From the NCBI RefSeq assembly GCF_001277345.1, contig NZ_LIUT01000008.1:719920-783919 (forward strand): a stretch of DNA of 64,000 nucleotides, in the 5' to 3' direction. The translations under genes and the position numbers were made by a program. Shown in pieces: positions 17,999 through 27,191 of this stretch. Each line of letters opens with the position of its first letter. Position 1 is the stretch's first letter. The stretch comes from Paenibacillus solani. GTDB taxonomy: Bacteria > Bacillota > Bacilli > Paenibacillales > Paenibacillaceae. The notes below the pieces were generated by a model. It made no database searches. It saw nothing but the letters and a program-made list of their open reading frames with translations, and was not told where the DNA came from.

Positions 17999-20512
17999 AT
18001 GGACACGAAAGCACTACGAAGAGAAGACGTGGAATTGCTGGCGCCGGCAGGAGACTGGGATTGCATGCGAGCTGCCGTGGCAAACGGGGCGGACGCGATC
18101 TTTTTTGGGGTTGAGAAATTTAATGCGCGCGCACGAGCGAACAATTTCCGGATGGACGAGCTGTCCGAAATTATGGCCTTTCTGCACAGTTATGGGGTTA
18201 AGGGATTCTTGACCTTTAATATTCTCGTGTTCGAGAACGAGCTGGAGGATGCCAAGGAACTGATTGATGCGTGTGTGGATGCTGGCGTGGATGCGGTAAT
18301 CGTACAGGACTTGGGTCTGGTCAAAATGATTCGCGAAATTTCACCGGACTTCCCAATCCATGGCTCTACGCAAATGACGATTACGTCGCCAGAGGCCGTT
18401 GAGTTCACGAAGCCGTTCAATATGGAGCGTGTCGTATTAGGACGCGAGAACAATCTGAAGCAAATCCAGAAGATCGGAGAACAGGCGAAGCTGCCGATGG
18501 AAGTATTCGTGCATGGCGCTCTTTGCGTATCGTACTCGGGTCAGTGCCTGACGTCCGAAATGTGGGGGGGCCGTTCCGCCAACCGCGGTGAGTGCGCGCA
18601 GGCCTGCCGTCTGCCTTATGATCTGATTGTGGATGGCGAGCAAAAGCCGATGGGAGACGTAGCGTACCTGCTCTCTCCAAAAGATCTGGCGGCGATTGAC
18701 CTGATGCCAGAGCTGATTGAAGCGGGTGTGACCTCGTTCAAGATTGAGGGACGTTTGAAGAGCCCGGAATACGTGGCTAACGTTGTGAGCAAGTACCGGA
18801 AGGCGATCGACCGGTATTTTGACGGGGAAGATGCAAGACCGAGCAAGGAAGAGGTGCGGGAGCTGCAGCAGAGCTTCTCTCGCGGGTTCACGCATGGATT
18901 CCTGGACGGTACGAATAATAAAAAGCTGGTTGAAGGTACGTTCCCTAAAAGCCGCGGCGTGTATCTTGGTCGGGTAGAACAGATTCTGCGCGACGGTGTT
19001 GTCTGCAAGCTGGATGCGCCGCTGAAGCGCGGGGACGGCATCGTGTTTGATGCTGGAGATCCGACGAAAAAGGAAGAAGGCGGACGCGTCTACGATGTAC
19101 GCCGCAAAGGCGTTAAGCTGGAGGGTGAAGCGCAGAAAGGCTGGATCATCGATATCGTTCCGGGCCGGAGCGATGTAGATCTGCGCAAGCTGCATGTCGG
19201 TGACCGGATCTGGAAGACCAATGATCCGGCGCTGGACAAGCGACTCCGTCAGACATACGAGACGGAGAAGCCGTACCGGGTATTCCCGGTACATGTTCGT
19301 GTAAGCGGCCGTCCTGGACAGCCGCTGTCGACCTGGTGGACCGATGTGCAGAAGGGCACGACGGTCCAGGTGGATTCGGAGCTGGAACTGGAGATTGCCC
19401 AGAAGCGGCCGCTCAGCCAGGAGATCCTGGAAGAGCAGCTTGGACGCCTGGGCGGAACGGTGTTCCAGCTTGAGGCACTTGACGTCGACTTGTATGGCGA
19501 CGTCATTGTGCCGATTCGCGAGCTCAACAGCATCCGCCGCCGTGCGGTGGAGCTGCTCGCTGGCGAGCGGCCGAAGCCGCCCGTATACGTGAAACGGGCG
19601 GTGTCAGTGTATGGCGATGCGGCTGTGCCCGCAGCGCCTGTGGCCCGCGGTGAGGCGAAGCTCACCGCGCTGTGCCGCAGCCTCCCGCAGGTGGAGGCTG
19701 CACTTGAGGCCGGCGTTGAGATGATCTACGCCGACTTCGAGTTCATCAAGCAGTTCCCGGCAGCAGTGGAAGCCGTACGGGCAGCCGGCAAACAGATTGC
19801 GCTGGCTACGCCGCGCATTCACATGCCGGGCGAGAACGGCTACCACAACAACATCCTGCGCCTCCAGCCGGACGCCGTGCTGGTGCGCAACACCGGTGCG
19901 CTGTATTTCTACCTGCGCCACCGCATGGAGAACCCGGGGACGAAGCATCCTCGGCTGATCGGCGACTTCTCCTTGAACATCGCCAACCACAAAGCGGTTG
20001 ACCTGTTCACCGAAGTCGGCTGCGACATTGTCACGCCTTCCTATGACCTGAACATCCAGCAGATGGTCGATCTTCTTGGCAAGGCGGACACATCCAAGAT
20101 GGAGATCGTCATCCATCAGCATCTGCCGATGTTCCATACCGAGCACTGCGTCTACTGTACGTTCCTGAGCGAAGGAACGGACTACACGAACTGCGGCCGT
20201 CCGTGCGAAGAGCATCGGGCCTCCCTGCAAGACCGGATCGGCATGTCCCATCCGGTACGCGTAGACGAAGGCTGCCGCAACACGGTGTACAATGCCATCG
20301 AGCAATCCGGGGCCGAGTACCTGGCCAATTTTATGGAGCTGGGCGTATCCAACTACCGCGTCGAGTTCCTCGAAGAAACGCCGGAACAAGTACACGAGGT
20401 TATCGATCTCTACAAGCGCGCCCTCCGCGGTGAGATCAGCGGTACTCAGGTGTGGAAGAAGCTGAAAGCGACCAACCAGCTTGGGGTTACGCGTGGGCAA
20501 TTGGTGAAGTAA
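17999..20512 (+). CDS. U32 family protein with DUF3656 (RlhA-like)
   Basis: 837 residues. The N-terminal half is a peptidase-U32 TIM-barrel (ELLAPAGDWDCMRAAVANGADAIFFG) with the four-cysteine cluster around residues 175-205 (LCVSYSGQC ... GECAQAC) that binds an iron-sulfur centre in this family. The middle matches the DUF3656 insertion, and a second barrel-like segment near 590-790 has another cysteine group (HCVYCTFL ... CGRPC). This long two-part form is that of RlhA (E. coli YdcP), which hydroxylates C2501 of 23S rRNA; other U32 members make hydroxyuridine in tRNA. The 'peptidase' name is historical. ATG at 17999 follows GGGAGG. Expressed alone; terminator downstream. Confidence 0.85.
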   Translation: MDTKALRREDVELLAPAGDWDCMRAAVANGADAIFFGVEKFNARARANNFRMDELSEIMAFLHSYGVKGFLTFNILVFENELEDAKELIDACVDAGVDAVIVQDLGLVKMIREISPDFPIHGSTQMTITSPEAVEFTKPFNMERVVLGRENNLKQIQKIGEQAKLPMEVFVHGALCVSYSGQCLTSEMWGGRSANRGECAQACRLPYDLIVDGEQKPMGDVAYLLSPKDLAAIDLMPELIEAGVTSFKIEGRLKSPEYVANVVSKYRKAIDRYFDGEDARPSKEEVRELQQSFSRGFTHGFLDGTNNKKLVEGTFPKSRGVYLGRVEQILRDGVVCKLDAPLKRGDGIVFDAGDPTKKEEGGRVYDVRRKGVKLEGEAQKGWIIDIVPGRSDVDLRKLHVGDRIWKTNDPALDKRLRQTYETEKPYRVFPVHVRVSGRPGQPLSTWWTDVQKGTTVQVDSELELEIAQKRPLSQEILEEQLGRLGGTVFQLEALDVDLYGDVIVPIRELNSIRRRAVELLAGERPKPPVYVKRAVSVYGDAAVPAAPVARGEAKLTALCRSLPQVEAALEAGVEMIYADFEFIKQFPAAVEAVRAAGKQIALATPRIHMPGENGYHNNILRLQPDAVLVRNTGALYFYLRHRMENPGTKHPRLIGDFSLNIANHKAVDLFTEVGCDIVTPSYDLNIQQMVDLLGKADTSKMEIVIHQHLPMFHTEHCVYCTFLSEGTDYTNCGRPCEEHRASLQDRIGMSHPVRVDEGCRNTVYNAIEQSGAEYLANFMELGVSNYRVEFLEETPEQVHEVIDLYKRALRGEISGTQVWKKLKATNQLGVTRGQLVK

Positions 20513-20553
20513 TACGGAAGGCCAATTATGATATTATGTGGTGAAATAAATAG

Positions 20554-20591
20554 AGCATGCTAGGCCTTATAGGGTCTGGCATGCTTTTTTG
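20554..20591 (+). terminator. Rho-independent terminator
   Basis: AGCATGCTAGGCC pairs with GGTCTGGCATGCT (two G-T pairs), then TTTTTTG. The following 255 bases to galU are AT-rich; a TATAAT at 20785-20790 is a likely -10 box but no good -35 is seen. Confidence 0.8.
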
Positions 20592-20846
20592 TTAAGTATT
20601 TGTTCGTAGTATGATTCTCAACTATTTGGTAATACGATTGAACGTAAAATTGGAAATTCGTGTGCGGGGATAATAGTGCATATTTATTTAATTGAGATGG
20701 TGTTAGAAGAGATAGATAAGTTGTTATTTTCCTCACTGCAACATATTTATTTATGAAAATAATAACAAAAAATCATAAATTTCGATATAATAGCACTAAT
20801 GTGTTCAGATACATAGTGCTTTATATCGAAAAGGAGACAGCTTTTT

Positions 20847-21719
20847 ATGCAAATACGCAAAGCGATTATCCCTGCAGCAGGACTGGGGACACGTTTTCTT
20901 CCTGCAACGAAAGCAATGCCCAAAGAGATGCTTCCAATCGTTGATAAACCTACCATCCAATATATCATTGAAGAGGCAGTGGCCTCGGGTATTGAGGATA
21001 TTATCATCGTAACCGGTAAAGGTAAAAGGGCAATCGAGGATCATTTTGATTCTTCATTTGAGTTGGAACATAACTTGGCGGAGAAAGGAAAATGGGGCCT
21101 TCTTGAGGAAGTGAGAAAACCTTCTGAAATGGCGGATATCCACTACATTCGGCAGAAAGAGCCAAAAGGTCTCGGCCATGCTATCTGGTGTGCTCGGAAG
21201 TTCATAGGAGATGAACCGTTTGCTGTGCTTCTGGGAGATGATATAGTAGAGTCGGAGACTCCATGTCTCAAGCAAATGATGAAGGTATATAATACATATC
21301 AATCCGCCATTGTTGGCGTTCAGCAGGTACCTTGGGAAGAGGTTGGTCGCTATGGAATAGTGGACGGCAACCGAAAGTCAGACAGAATTTACGAGACCAA
21401 TAGACTAGTAGAGAAGCCTTCTCGTGATGAGGCTCCTTCCAATTTAGCCATTATGGGACGTTATATTTTGCCATCTATTATTTTTGACATATTAGAGAAT
21501 CAGGAAGTTGGTAAGAATGGTGAGATTCAGTTGACAGATGCTCTCTCTAGCTTAGCTCGTCGTAGTCCTATAATAGCTTATGACTTTGAGGGCATTCGTC
21601 ATGATGTGGGAGAGAAGATGGGTTTTATTCAGACAAGCCTTCATTATGCACTTCAGCACGAAGACTTAAGAGATGAATTGATTGATTATATGAACAGTAT
21701 CTTGACGAAGGTTACTTAA
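20847..21719 (+). CDS. galU: UTP-glucose-1-phosphate uridylyltransferase
   Basis: 290 residues, the family length. It makes UDP-glucose from UTP and glucose-1-phosphate, a precursor for surface polymers. The nucleotidyltransferase motif PAAGLGTRFLPATKAMPKEM lies at about 9-28, and the loop VLLGDDIV and the EKP motif (VEKPSRDEAP) follow. The ATG has AAGGAG eight bases before it, and a TATAAT sits at 20785-20790. It stands at the left end of the surface-glycan region and ends in a strong bidirectional terminator, so it is a separate transcript. B. subtilis GtaB is the equivalent enzyme. Confidence 0.96.
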   Translation: MQIRKAIIPAAGLGTRFLPATKAMPKEMLPIVDKPTIQYIIEEAVASGIEDIIIVTGKGKRAIEDHFDSSFELEHNLAEKGKWGLLEEVRKPSEMADIHYIRQKEPKGLGHAIWCARKFIGDEPFAVLLGDDIVESETPCLKQMMKVYNTYQSAIVGVQQVPWEEVGRYGIVDGNRKSDRIYETNRLVEKPSRDEAPSNLAIMGRYILPSIIFDILENQEVGKNGEIQLTDALSSLARRSPIIAYDFEGIRHDVGEKMGFIQTSLHYALQHEDLRDELIDYMNSILTKVT

Positions 21720-21738
21720 TTGAAGAAGATGTATATAG

Positions 21739-21785
21739 AAAATCGGGCGGTTCTTGGTATATCTACCACGAACCGCCCGATTTAT
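21739..21785. terminator. bidirectional terminator between galU and the ligase gene
   Basis: AAATCGGGCGGTTC (21740-21753) and its exact complement at 21770-21783 form a 14-bp stem whose inner GGTA/TACC adds more pairs. A or T runs on both sides allow use by both convergent genes. Confidence 0.85.
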
Positions 21786-21787
21786 AG

Positions 21788-24247
21788 TTAGAAGAGAAGC
21801 TCAGCCAGCTGTTGAACTTCTTGCTTAGCTTTAGGATCAACTTTTATTAATTTGTCCATAAGTGTGTCGTCATTTAAACCTTGCTGCTGTAAAGATGCAA
21901 GATACCATATGGCGATATCCTTGTTTGTTGTTATCGACAGGTCTTCATGTATGCCAATTTTTAGAGCATCGGATGCTTGTTTCGGTTGATTTGTAAAGAA
22001 ATACATCTTACCAGTCTTTAAGATCATGTCCGGCGTGTTTTTAAATGCACGTCCTTGTAATTGCCCTTCCGGCAATGTAGCCAGATATTGAATACCTGAT
22101 TGAACTTCAGTGAACGCTTCCGTTGCTTGCTTAAAATACTTGTCTTTTGTAGCGGTCTCGCCTGTTCCTAGAGCATTCATACCGAGGTTGTAACCTTTAT
22201 CGATAATCTGCTCATACCACTCGATATCCCATTTGTATTTATAAGCATTGTTAATGAGTATCTCATAGGCTTCCTCTGGCTCCTGCTTTAACTCGTACCA
22301 GTCGATTAATCGTTTTAGCATAGATTTATTATTAGGTTCATCTTTTAATGCCTTGTTTAACAACTGCAATGATAATTGATAGAAGTTTTCGTCTTGATTT
22401 TGTTTGTAAACAGATTGATACAGTGAACTCATAAGTAGAACGGAGTCCGGATGACTAGGCCGAATACTTAAATCCTTATCCAGTGGTGCTTTTATCTCAC
22501 TATACGATGTGCTAACCTGGGCAACAACTCGAGCTTCCATAGCTGCATCAGCAGCTTGAACATAACGAATGGAGGTGATTAGTACAATGATTGCAAAGAG
22601 GCTGACAAAAGCAGTGTACACACCACTAGCAGTTGAGTTTTTCAGACTCCGTCGTTTAATCGGTTTACTGTCTATTGCAGTAGCCATCCCGCCCAGTCCA
22701 AGGAATACGAGTATTCCTAAAAAGACGTAACTCATGTTAAAGTCCAGAATACTATGCATGAAAATCGACAATACGATGATGAAATACAGGAAATGCGAAT
22801 TGCGGTTTTCTTCATTGTCTTTGATATAACGAATAATATATTTATAGAATATGAACAAAATGAACGACATGAATACAAGGAAACCGACAATACCGACCTC
22901 GACCAAGTATTGTAAGAAAAAGTTATGGGCTTGGCGGCTTGTATACGGGTTATTTTGATATTGCTCATACAGTGCGGACCATGCTCCTCCGCCTGCACCG
23001 ATAATTGGATAGTCTGCAAGTAATTTTAAAGCATCTTTATAGAAAGTGAATCGTTCCAGAACACTGTGCTGATTGAAGTTAATATTCTCGAGTCGGATAC
23101 TGATGTTCTTCGGAAGTAAGCTTTTAAGGTTGGTGCCAATGAATAGGAAGATCAGGATTCCACCAACAACTAAGGAACCAATCGGTATCCATAGGGCAGA
23201 GCCTTTTTTTGCGGACCATTTGTCCAGTGTTATTTCTAGTTTCGGAGCGACATATTGTTGGATCAACCAACCTAGTATTCCTACGACTGCGGATATACCA
23301 AGTAGAATTCCCCAACCTTTAAGAGCTTCGCTTCCATTAAAATTCTTATTTAGTTGCAATCCAAGCTCTGTAACCGATTTGGATATGAGCAATGAGGCGA
23401 TACCTGCAACTCCGCAATAAAGGATCCACAACAGTTGTTTCGAGGGTTTCAGAAACAGTAACAGCAGAACAAATACAACCGGTAGCATGACGAGTCCGCC
23501 CCGGGACAATGTCAAGAGCAATGATACAATGATAGGTACTAGCATGAAGCTGTGGAACGCTTGACTGTACCATTTACGCGATGTCGTAATATAGAAGACT
23601 GCCGCAAACAAGAATGCCATTAGAAAGGCAGCGTATGTATTTGCATATTGGAATACTGACGTTAGACGCAGACCGTTGGAATCTGTCATAACTGCTTGTC
23701 TATAAATACCGTCAGAGACCGTATTGGAGAACCATTTTGCGATGGCACCTGCTGCCTTCCCTTGACCGAACCAGTTCAGTAAACCGAACCCGACGATCAG
23801 ATAGGCAACCGTCATAATGGTTGTCTGTATGATTTGGTTTCCCAGTTTATCACGCAGCAGATACAATCCAATGATAAACATAATAGCATATATACAGTTA
23901 ATGATGACCATGTTCATCGCTAGATAATAAGAGGCTGCACTGATGAGTGATAGTATGTAAGTTAGGGGTAGTAAGAATACGCCAACAGCAAGCCAGTCTC
24001 TCTGATCCTTGAGTTGAATGCTTTTATAATATTGCGCAACCCAGAGAAATAACAATAGACACGCTAATATAGCAGCCCAAAAAATAGGTTTCTCAAATTC
24101 AAGCATTTGTCCGTTAAATAGTGCCGTCTGGAACGGTGTCCAGGTTAAAAAAAGTATGATTCCTGCAATTAACACCCAAAATAAAACCGATCTGGTCTCA
24201 GGTTTCCTCGATGAGGCGGCTTTTTTCCCGTATACTGGTTTCGACAA
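21788..24247 (-). CDS. O-antigen ligase/polymerase-like membrane protein with C-terminal TPR-like region
   Basis: 819 residues from TTG at 24247, chosen because AAGGAG lies nine bases before it; an upstream in-frame TTG at 24280 precedes that site. About 13 membrane helices fill residues 20-570. The periplasmic-type loop with GAGGGAWSALYEQYQ and RQAHNFFLQYLVEVG is the Wzy_C (O-antigen ligase) signature. The last 230 residues are soluble, rich in helical TPR-like patterns. In S-layer glycan loci of Geobacillus and P. alvei, proteins of this class (WsaB/WsfB) are the proposed oligosaccharyltransferases joining glycan to S-layer protein. It faces away from the glycan operon, and a broken copy of its 5' part lies at 25166-25560. 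Confidence 0.88.
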   Translation of the reverse strand: MSKPVYGKKAASSRKPETRSVLFWVLIAGIILFLTWTPFQTALFNGQMLEFEKPIFWAAILACLLLFLWVAQYYKSIQLKDQRDWLAVGVFLLPLTYILSLISAASYYLAMNMVIINCIYAIMFIIGLYLLRDKLGNQIIQTTIMTVAYLIVGFGLLNWFGQGKAAGAIAKWFSNTVSDGIYRQAVMTDSNGLRLTSVFQYANTYAAFLMAFLFAAVFYITTSRKWYSQAFHSFMLVPIIVSLLLTLSRGGLVMLPVVFVLLLLFLKPSKQLLWILYCGVAGIASLLISKSVTELGLQLNKNFNGSEALKGWGILLGISAVVGILGWLIQQYVAPKLEITLDKWSAKKGSALWIPIGSLVVGGILIFLFIGTNLKSLLPKNISIRLENINFNQHSVLERFTFYKDALKLLADYPIIGAGGGAWSALYEQYQNNPYTSRQAHNFFLQYLVEVGIVGFLVFMSFILFIFYKYIIRYIKDNEENRNSHFLYFIIVLSIFMHSILDFNMSYVFLGILVFLGLGGMATAIDSKPIKRRSLKNSTASGVYTAFVSLFAIIVLITSIRYVQAADAAMEARVVAQVSTSYSEIKAPLDKDLSIRPSHPDSVLLMSSLYQSVYKQNQDENFYQLSLQLLNKALKDEPNNKSMLKRLIDWYELKQEPEEAYEILINNAYKYKWDIEWYEQIIDKGYNLGMNALGTGETATKDKYFKQATEAFTEVQSGIQYLATLPEGQLQGRAFKNTPDMILKTGKMYFFTNQPKQASDALKIGIHEDLSITTNKDIAIWYLASLQQQGLNDDTLMDKLIKVDPKAKQEVQQLAELLF

Positions 24248-24492
24248 CGTAATTAGCTCCTTTTCGTGTATATACGACAATATTTTAGCATAACTCTAGT
24301 AACAGAGACCACATATATGGAAATAAGGTGTCCCGCTTCATCTATGATAGAATTAAACCACTCAATTAGATATAGAAATAATAAAAGTCGTTAAAGGGCC
24401 TTCAAACTGAAACCTACAGGAAAAGGACGTCAAACTTCCCTTGTAATCTTAAACTCTTTTAAAGTGAATGTAATCGATCGTTGAGTTTATGA

Positions 24493-24822
24493 ATTCCTCA
24501 AAGGTATGGTAGGAACTTTAATCTAAAAAAACTCTTGGGTGATAACAACCTTACCAGTTCGTATCCTGAGTTGATGACGTCTTATGGAGTCGATCTAAAG
24601 ATCTTAAATGCAGAATATATGTGTTACTTTGGTGCTGATAAATGGTCAGATTCAACTTCTGAAGTAGATGCTTCAAACTGTATGGCGTCCTTCAACGCCG
24701 ATTTAGTTGGAAGACCGGTAGCTTTCAAGAATATTCGAAATAAGAAAACAAACAAGGTCTTGCTAATGCGAGGTCTTTTTATTATGCACAGCCCTGCTAA
24801 GCGCACATCTTCTAGACGGTGA
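24493..24822 (+). pseudogene. unrecognised open reading frame fragment
   Basis: A frame open from just after a TGA at 24490 codes about 100 residues (from RYGRNFN through SYPELMTSYG to NKKTNKVLL), with no ribosome site and an unnatural end inside the next element. The sequence has normal amino acid composition with three Cys, but no family is recognised. It may be the 3'-truncated remains of a gene broken by the intron-like insertion. Confidence 0.25.
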
Positions 24823-25165
24823 AAGTCTACTACATGAGGTCCGAGCCCCCGTGTAGCTTGAATGCATGTGTATGGCGAAATCTGTACGTAGAAGCGTATA
24901 TTGACAAATGTACCAGTCAGAGTCTAGGCGAGAAAAGTACCAGACCGAAACATGAAGTGAATTCTCCGGTGTAGGGAATTGACATAGTATGAGAGAAAAT
25001 ACAGTGAACTGGGAGGCCATTCCCTCCACGGAAAAAAACTCGTGAAAAAATGCTCTATGAGCCGACAAGGTGAAGTGAGTCGTCTATAGGAAAGAGTCCG
25101 AGGGAGTAATGGTGCATGGCAGCACGATCATCAGGCGAGTTAAAGTCACGCTGAGCCTCGGACTA
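24795..25165 (+). mobile_element. probable group II intron 5' fragment (domain I only)
   Basis: The stretch is noncoding and rich in helices. CTACATGAGG pairs with CCCCGTGTAG near the left end, and GTCCGAGG (25096-25103) pairs exactly with CCTCGGAC (25156-25163) around an inner GTGC/GCAC hairpin. The GGTGAAAGTC motif and later GAGAAAAGTACCAGACCGAAAC resemble domain I of bacterial group II introns, whose 5' end is normally GTGYG; here the start is near GCGCAC. No reverse transcriptase, no domain V and no 3' end are present, so it would be a dead fragment. Other large structured RNAs cannot be excluded. Confidence 0.45.
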
Positions 25166-25560
25166 AGTCTTGTCCCAGCCAGTTCAGCAAAGCCAAGCAT
25201 AATGACCATATAAGCGTGATTACAGAAATTTCTAAAACCTTATTTGCTAACCTGTATTGAAGTAAATACAATCCAATGATAAATGTGAAAGAGTACATGT
25301 TCTGAAATAATACATAGCAAAATACTAGCTTGCCGCCGATAACAGGCTGAGTGTGTAGGTCTCAGGTATCAACAATACCCAGACGATTCTGCCGACTTCC
25401 AGTCTCATCTGCTTAAAGGATGCTACACCCATGCTGCATCAACGGCTAACTGATCATTACCGCCCAGTAATTATATTGATGACTAAACCAGTCATAATTT
25501 TCCTTCGTCCTCGACGCTGTCGCCTTTTTCCCGTATACTGGATTCGACACGAATTTATCT
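25166..25560 (-). pseudogene. decayed second copy of the 5' part of the O-antigen ligase gene
   Basis: Segments match the start of the intact ligase gene in the same orientation: 25527-25560 (ttttcccgtatactgg, then ttcgac) against 24220-24260; atacaatccaatgataaa at 25267-25284 against 23861-23878; CCAGTTCAG near 25180 against 23771. Stretches in between align loosely or are deleted, and the frame is broken many times. It would correspond to about the first 170 codons. The remains end at the intron-like fragment, which may have cut the gene before decay. Confidence 0.7.
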
Positions 25561-25569
25561 CTTTTGCAT

Positions 25570-25597
25570 TTGATACTTGAATTATTTTAGATATAGA
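25570..25597 (+). promoter_or_regulatory. possible promoter of the wzm-wzt operon
   Basis: TTGATA (25570-25575) and TATAGA (25592-25597) are 16 bases apart, about 35 bases before the wzm ribosome site. An alternative pair in the same stretch is TTGCAT-N17-TTAGAT. Confidence 0.4.
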
Positions 25598-25632
25598 TCC
25601 ATAGTGGTACTAATTCAAAGAGGAGAAATTGC

Positions 25633-26409
25633 ATGAAAACGCATGTTTATAATTTCTTGAAATACAAGGATTTATTTTTGGAATTGATCAGGAAAGATAT
25701 TAATTTGAAATATAAGAATTCATATTTGGGTGTCTTATGGAGTTTACTGAACCCTCTGTTGATGATGATTGTATTGACTATTATTTTCTCTGAAGTCTTT
25801 CAGAATAAGATAGAGAATTTCCCGGTCTATGTTCTTACAGGTAGAATGTTATATTCGTTCTTCTCGGAATCAACCAATTTTGCCATGAACTCCATAATTA
25901 ATAACAGCCAATTAATAAGAAAAGTATATGTTCCAAAGTATTTCTTTCCCTTGTCTCGGGTTTGTTCATCGTTCATTACTTCATTGATTTCATTAATACC
26001 AATTATTCTGGTTATGCTTTTAACGGGAGTTCACTTCTCTTTTTATAATTTCTTAATAATAATTCCTTTGTTTTTATTGCTTATAATTGCGATGGGTGCG
26101 GGGATGATCTTGTCCACCATCTTTGTCTTTTTCAGAGATATGGGGCATCTTTATTCTGTTATATTGATGATCTTGATGTATATGACACCTATATTCTACC
26201 CGGCATCCATTATCCCAGACCGCTATCATTGGTTGATTGAATTAAATCCGTTATACCCGTTGCTCAAGATTTTTAGAGATGTACTGATGTATGGACAAAT
26301 GTTTGAGTGGAGCGAATTGTTAATTGCAGCTGCTTATGCTGTTATTTACTTTTTGGTAGGAATCTATGTTTTCTATAAAAAACAGGATCGGTTCATTTTT
26401 CATATCTGA
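25633..26409 (+). CDS. polysaccharide ABC exporter permease (Wzm/TagG-like)
   Basis: 258 residues, the usual size for Wzm/TagG. The opening (LIRKDINLKYKNSYLGVLWSLLNPL) is the family signature of ABC-2 permeases for polysaccharide and teichoic acid export; six membrane helices follow, and TPIFYPASIIP lies in the expected loop. It moves a lipid-linked glycan across the membrane, driven by the ATPase encoded next. The ATG has AGAGGAG eight bases upstream. It starts an AT-rich operon on the plus strand. Confidence 0.93.
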   Translation: MKTHVYNFLKYKDLFLELIRKDINLKYKNSYLGVLWSLLNPLLMMIVLTIIFSEVFQNKIENFPVYVLTGRMLYSFFSESTNFAMNSIINNSQLIRKVYVPKYFFPLSRVCSSFITSLISLIPIILVMLLTGVHFSFYNFLIIIPLFLLLIIAMGAGMILSTIFVFFRDMGHLYSVILMILMYMTPIFYPASIIPDRYHWLIELNPLYPLLKIFRDVLMYGQMFEWSELLIAAAYAVIYFLVGIYVFYKKQDRFIFHI

Positions 26410-26442
26410 TTGGTCCAGTTGGGATGCGCAAAGGGGATTGTT

Positions 26443-27180
26443 ATGAACGTAATTGAAGTAAATAATGTATCAATGAAATACAGATTAGCTACCGAAAAGG
26501 TAGACTCTATAAAGCAATATTTGATTAAGAAAGCAAAAAGAGAACTTCATTATGAAGATTTCTATGCACTTAATGAGATTAGTTTTTCCGTTGCCAAGGG
26601 AGAAGTGTTTGGGATTATTGGCCTGAACGGGGCTGGTAAGAGTACATTGTTGAAAATTATCTCGGGTATTTTGAAGCCTACCACCGGATCAATAAAGGTC
26701 AGCGGGAAAATTGCGCCATTAATTGAGCTTGGAGCTGGATTTAATGGTGATCTATCGGGGATAGAAAACATTTATCTTAATGGGTTGATACTTGGCTACT
26801 CCAAAAAAATGATTAAGTCAAAAATTGAGGAAATTGTTGAGTTCAGCGAACTAGGGAAGTTCATTCACACACCTATAAAAAATTACTCATCCGGGATGAA
26901 AGCAAGGCTAGGATTTTCTATCGCAACCATTGTTCAACCGGAAATTTTAATTGTCGATGAGGTATTATCGGTTGGCGATATCAAGTTCAAGGAGAAGAGT
27001 GAAAAGAAAATCTTAAGCATGATGGAGCAAGGCGCCACTATTTTATTCGTTTCTCACTCGCTAGGTCAAATTGAGAAGTTGTGTGAAAGGGTAGTGTGGT
27101 TGGAGGGTGGAAGAGTCCGCAAGATAGGTCATACTAAGGAGATCATTGAAGAATACAAAAAAATTACATTAAATAACTAG
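26443..27180 (+). CDS. polysaccharide ABC exporter ATPase (Wzt/TagH-like), without binding domain
   Basis: 245 residues from the ATG at 26443, which has AAGGGG at about 26430; an upstream open stretch has no site. The ABC motifs are all present: Walker A GLNGAGKST (60-68), signature YSSGMKARL, Walker B ILIVDEVLSVGD and the switch His in VSHS. It powers the preceding permease. The protein ends soon after the ATPase fold, so it lacks the C-terminal carbohydrate-binding domain that Wzt of E. coli O8/O9a uses to recognise a capped chain end. Short forms of this kind (TagH-like, or RfbE-like) export glycan without a terminal check. Confidence 0.93.
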   Translation: MNVIEVNNVSMKYRLATEKVDSIKQYLIKKAKRELHYEDFYALNEISFSVAKGEVFGIIGLNGAGKSTLLKIISGILKPTTGSIKVSGKIAPLIELGAGFNGDLSGIENIYLNGLILGYSKKMIKSKIEEIVEFSELGKFIHTPIKNYSSGMKARLGFSIATIVQPEILIVDEVLSVGDIKFKEKSEKKILSMMEQGATILFVSHSLGQIEKLCERVVWLEGGRVRKIGHTKEIIEEYKKITLNN

Positions 27181-27191
27181 GGGAATGCATC

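Noticed and set aside
18437..20500. Long minus-strand frames under the U32 gene
   Set aside because: Shadows caused by codon bias of the real gene; no ribosome sites or family features.
17999..20512. True protease, from the name peptidase U32
   Set aside because: The cysteine clusters and DUF3656 segment match RNA-modifying U32 members; no protease site is recognisable.
24795..25165. Riboswitch or tRNA-like element
   Set aside because: No conserved riboswitch core or tRNA arms; helices and motifs fit a group II intron fragment better.
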